NCBI GenBank assembly: GCA_030595485.1
Contig: JAUVDE010000173.1
Coordinates: forward strand, 1 to 7,082
From: Draconibacterium sp.
GTDB taxonomy: Bacteria; Bacteroidota; Bacteroidia; Bacteroidales; Prolixibacteraceae
Direction: 5' to 3'
Length of the DNA stretch: 7,082 bases
Below, in pieces: positions 6,648-7,082 of this stretch. Positions within the stretch are counted from its first letter, which is position 1. Every line of letters starts with the position of its first letter. The notes under the pieces were generated by a model. That model was not told the origin of the DNA. It saw nothing but the letters and a program-made list of their open reading frames with translations, and did not search any database. Both the position numbers and the translations under genes were made by a program.

Positions 6648-7082
6648 ATGAAGACAAATATTATAGTATTATTTCTTTTGGTGAGTTTAATGAGTAGTTG
6701 CCAACCGAAATGGGAACCGGTGTTTAATAACGATCTTTCGAATGTATTGGATGAACAAGGTGTTTGGACTTATCAGGATGATATTCTTACGGCAAGTGAA
6801 GATGCCTGTATTTTTACAAAAGTTGAGTACGAGAATTTTGTAATAGACCTTGAATTTAAAAACGAACAGGGAACCAACAGCGGAGTAATTGTTTATTGCA
6901 CCAATCGTCAAGACTGGATTCCGAATTCGCTTGAAGTACAAATTTGCGACGATTATTATTTCGAAGATAAAGGCTGGGTACCTACTTATATGTGTGGAGG
7001 TATTTTTGGTCACTTGGCACCAAGCTCTACTTTGGTAAAAAAAGCTGGCGAGTGGAATCATATGAATGTACGTTGCGAGGGG
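6648..7082 (+). CDS. Second DUF1080-like lipoprotein, 3' end beyond window
   Basis: The first 145 codons of a gene that stays open to the last base of the window. The start lies 4 bases after the preceding stop. Residues 1-18 form a lipoprotein signal ending MSSC (Cys18). The body is a divergent DUF1080 domain: WEPVFNNDLSNV (22-33) replaces the usual LLFDG..GW block, ENFVIDLEF (62-70) and TNSGVIVY (76-83) match the central strands, NSLEVQI (93-99) replaces PEYQ/PEIQ, GGIFGHLAP (117-125) and AGEWNHMNVRCEG (133-145) follow, the last matching the AGKWN block. The C-terminal LQDHG/WFKN part would lie outside. It is probably a second cleaving or hydrating enzyme of the same pathway with a different job from its neighbour; that division of labour is inferred from its divergence and from paired DUF1080 genes in other Bacteroidota. 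Confidence 0.85.
   Translation, partial: MKTNIIVLFLLVSLMSSCQPKWEPVFNNDLSNVLDEQGVWTYQDDILTASEDACIFTKVEYENFVIDLEFKNEQGTNSGVIVYCTNRQDWIPNSLEVQICDDYYFEDKGWVPTYMCGGIFGHLAPSSTLVKKAGEWNHMNVRCEG

Noticed and set aside
6687..7061. Minus-strand open frame of 124 codons at the right end
   Set aside because: The plus strand here encodes a lipoprotein signal and DUF1080 landmarks in frame; the minus frame has no recognisable features.

Overview
The window looks like a piece of a Bacteroidota chromosome. The base composition is AT-rich, there are no Shine-Dalgarno-like motifs before the starts, at least one good match to the Bacteroidota -7 promoter element (TAnnTTTG) is present, and the gene content (Tat-exported Gfo/Idh/MocA oxidoreductase, several exported DUF1080 proteins, AraC regulator with cupin sensor) is typical of that phylum. 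A marine or sediment lineage such as Marinilabiliales/Prolixibacteraceae is a guess only.

Layout from left to right: (1) a minus-strand gene for an exported DUF1080 (3-keto-glycoside hydrolase/lyase family) protein, 46-783; (2) a divergent 219-bp intergenic region; (3) a tight two-gene plus-strand operon, 1003-3300, encoding a triple-rhodanese sulfurtransferase and an EgtD-like histidine methyltransferase; (4) a convergent minus-strand AraC-family regulator, 3329-4204; (5) a 169-bp divergent regulatory region with short iterated motifs; (6) a plus-strand operon, 4374-7082 and beyond, with a Tat-exported Gfo/Idh/MocA oxidoreductase and two DUF1080 lipoproteins, the last cut by the window edge.

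The most notable content is the operon at 1003-3300. It matches the oxygen-independent ergothioneine route known from the green sulfur bacterium Chlorobium limicola: EanA makes hercynine (N-alpha-trimethylhistidine) from histidine and three SAM, and EanB, a rhodanese, puts sulfur directly on the imidazole C2 using a persulfide/polysulfide. Key residues I recall for EanB (Cys184, Tyr353, Cys370, Cys412, Thr414, Arg417) all fall at a constant offset of 29 in this protein, and key EgtD residues (Tyr56, Gly161, Asn166, Tyr206, Met252, Glu282, Ser284) at a constant offset of 11 in its partner. There is no EgtB-type sulfoxide synthase or EgtC/EgtE in the window.

The flanking genes form a separate theme: oxidation of sugars or glycosides at C3 by a periplasmic Gfo/Idh/MocA enzyme and cleavage of the 3-keto product by DUF1080 enzymes, likely under control of the divergent AraC regulator. 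No functional link between this module and ergothioneine synthesis is visible; they seem to be simply neighbours. No RNA genes, insertion sequences, CRISPR arrays or tRNAs were seen. No gene-free stretch exceeds about 220 bases.
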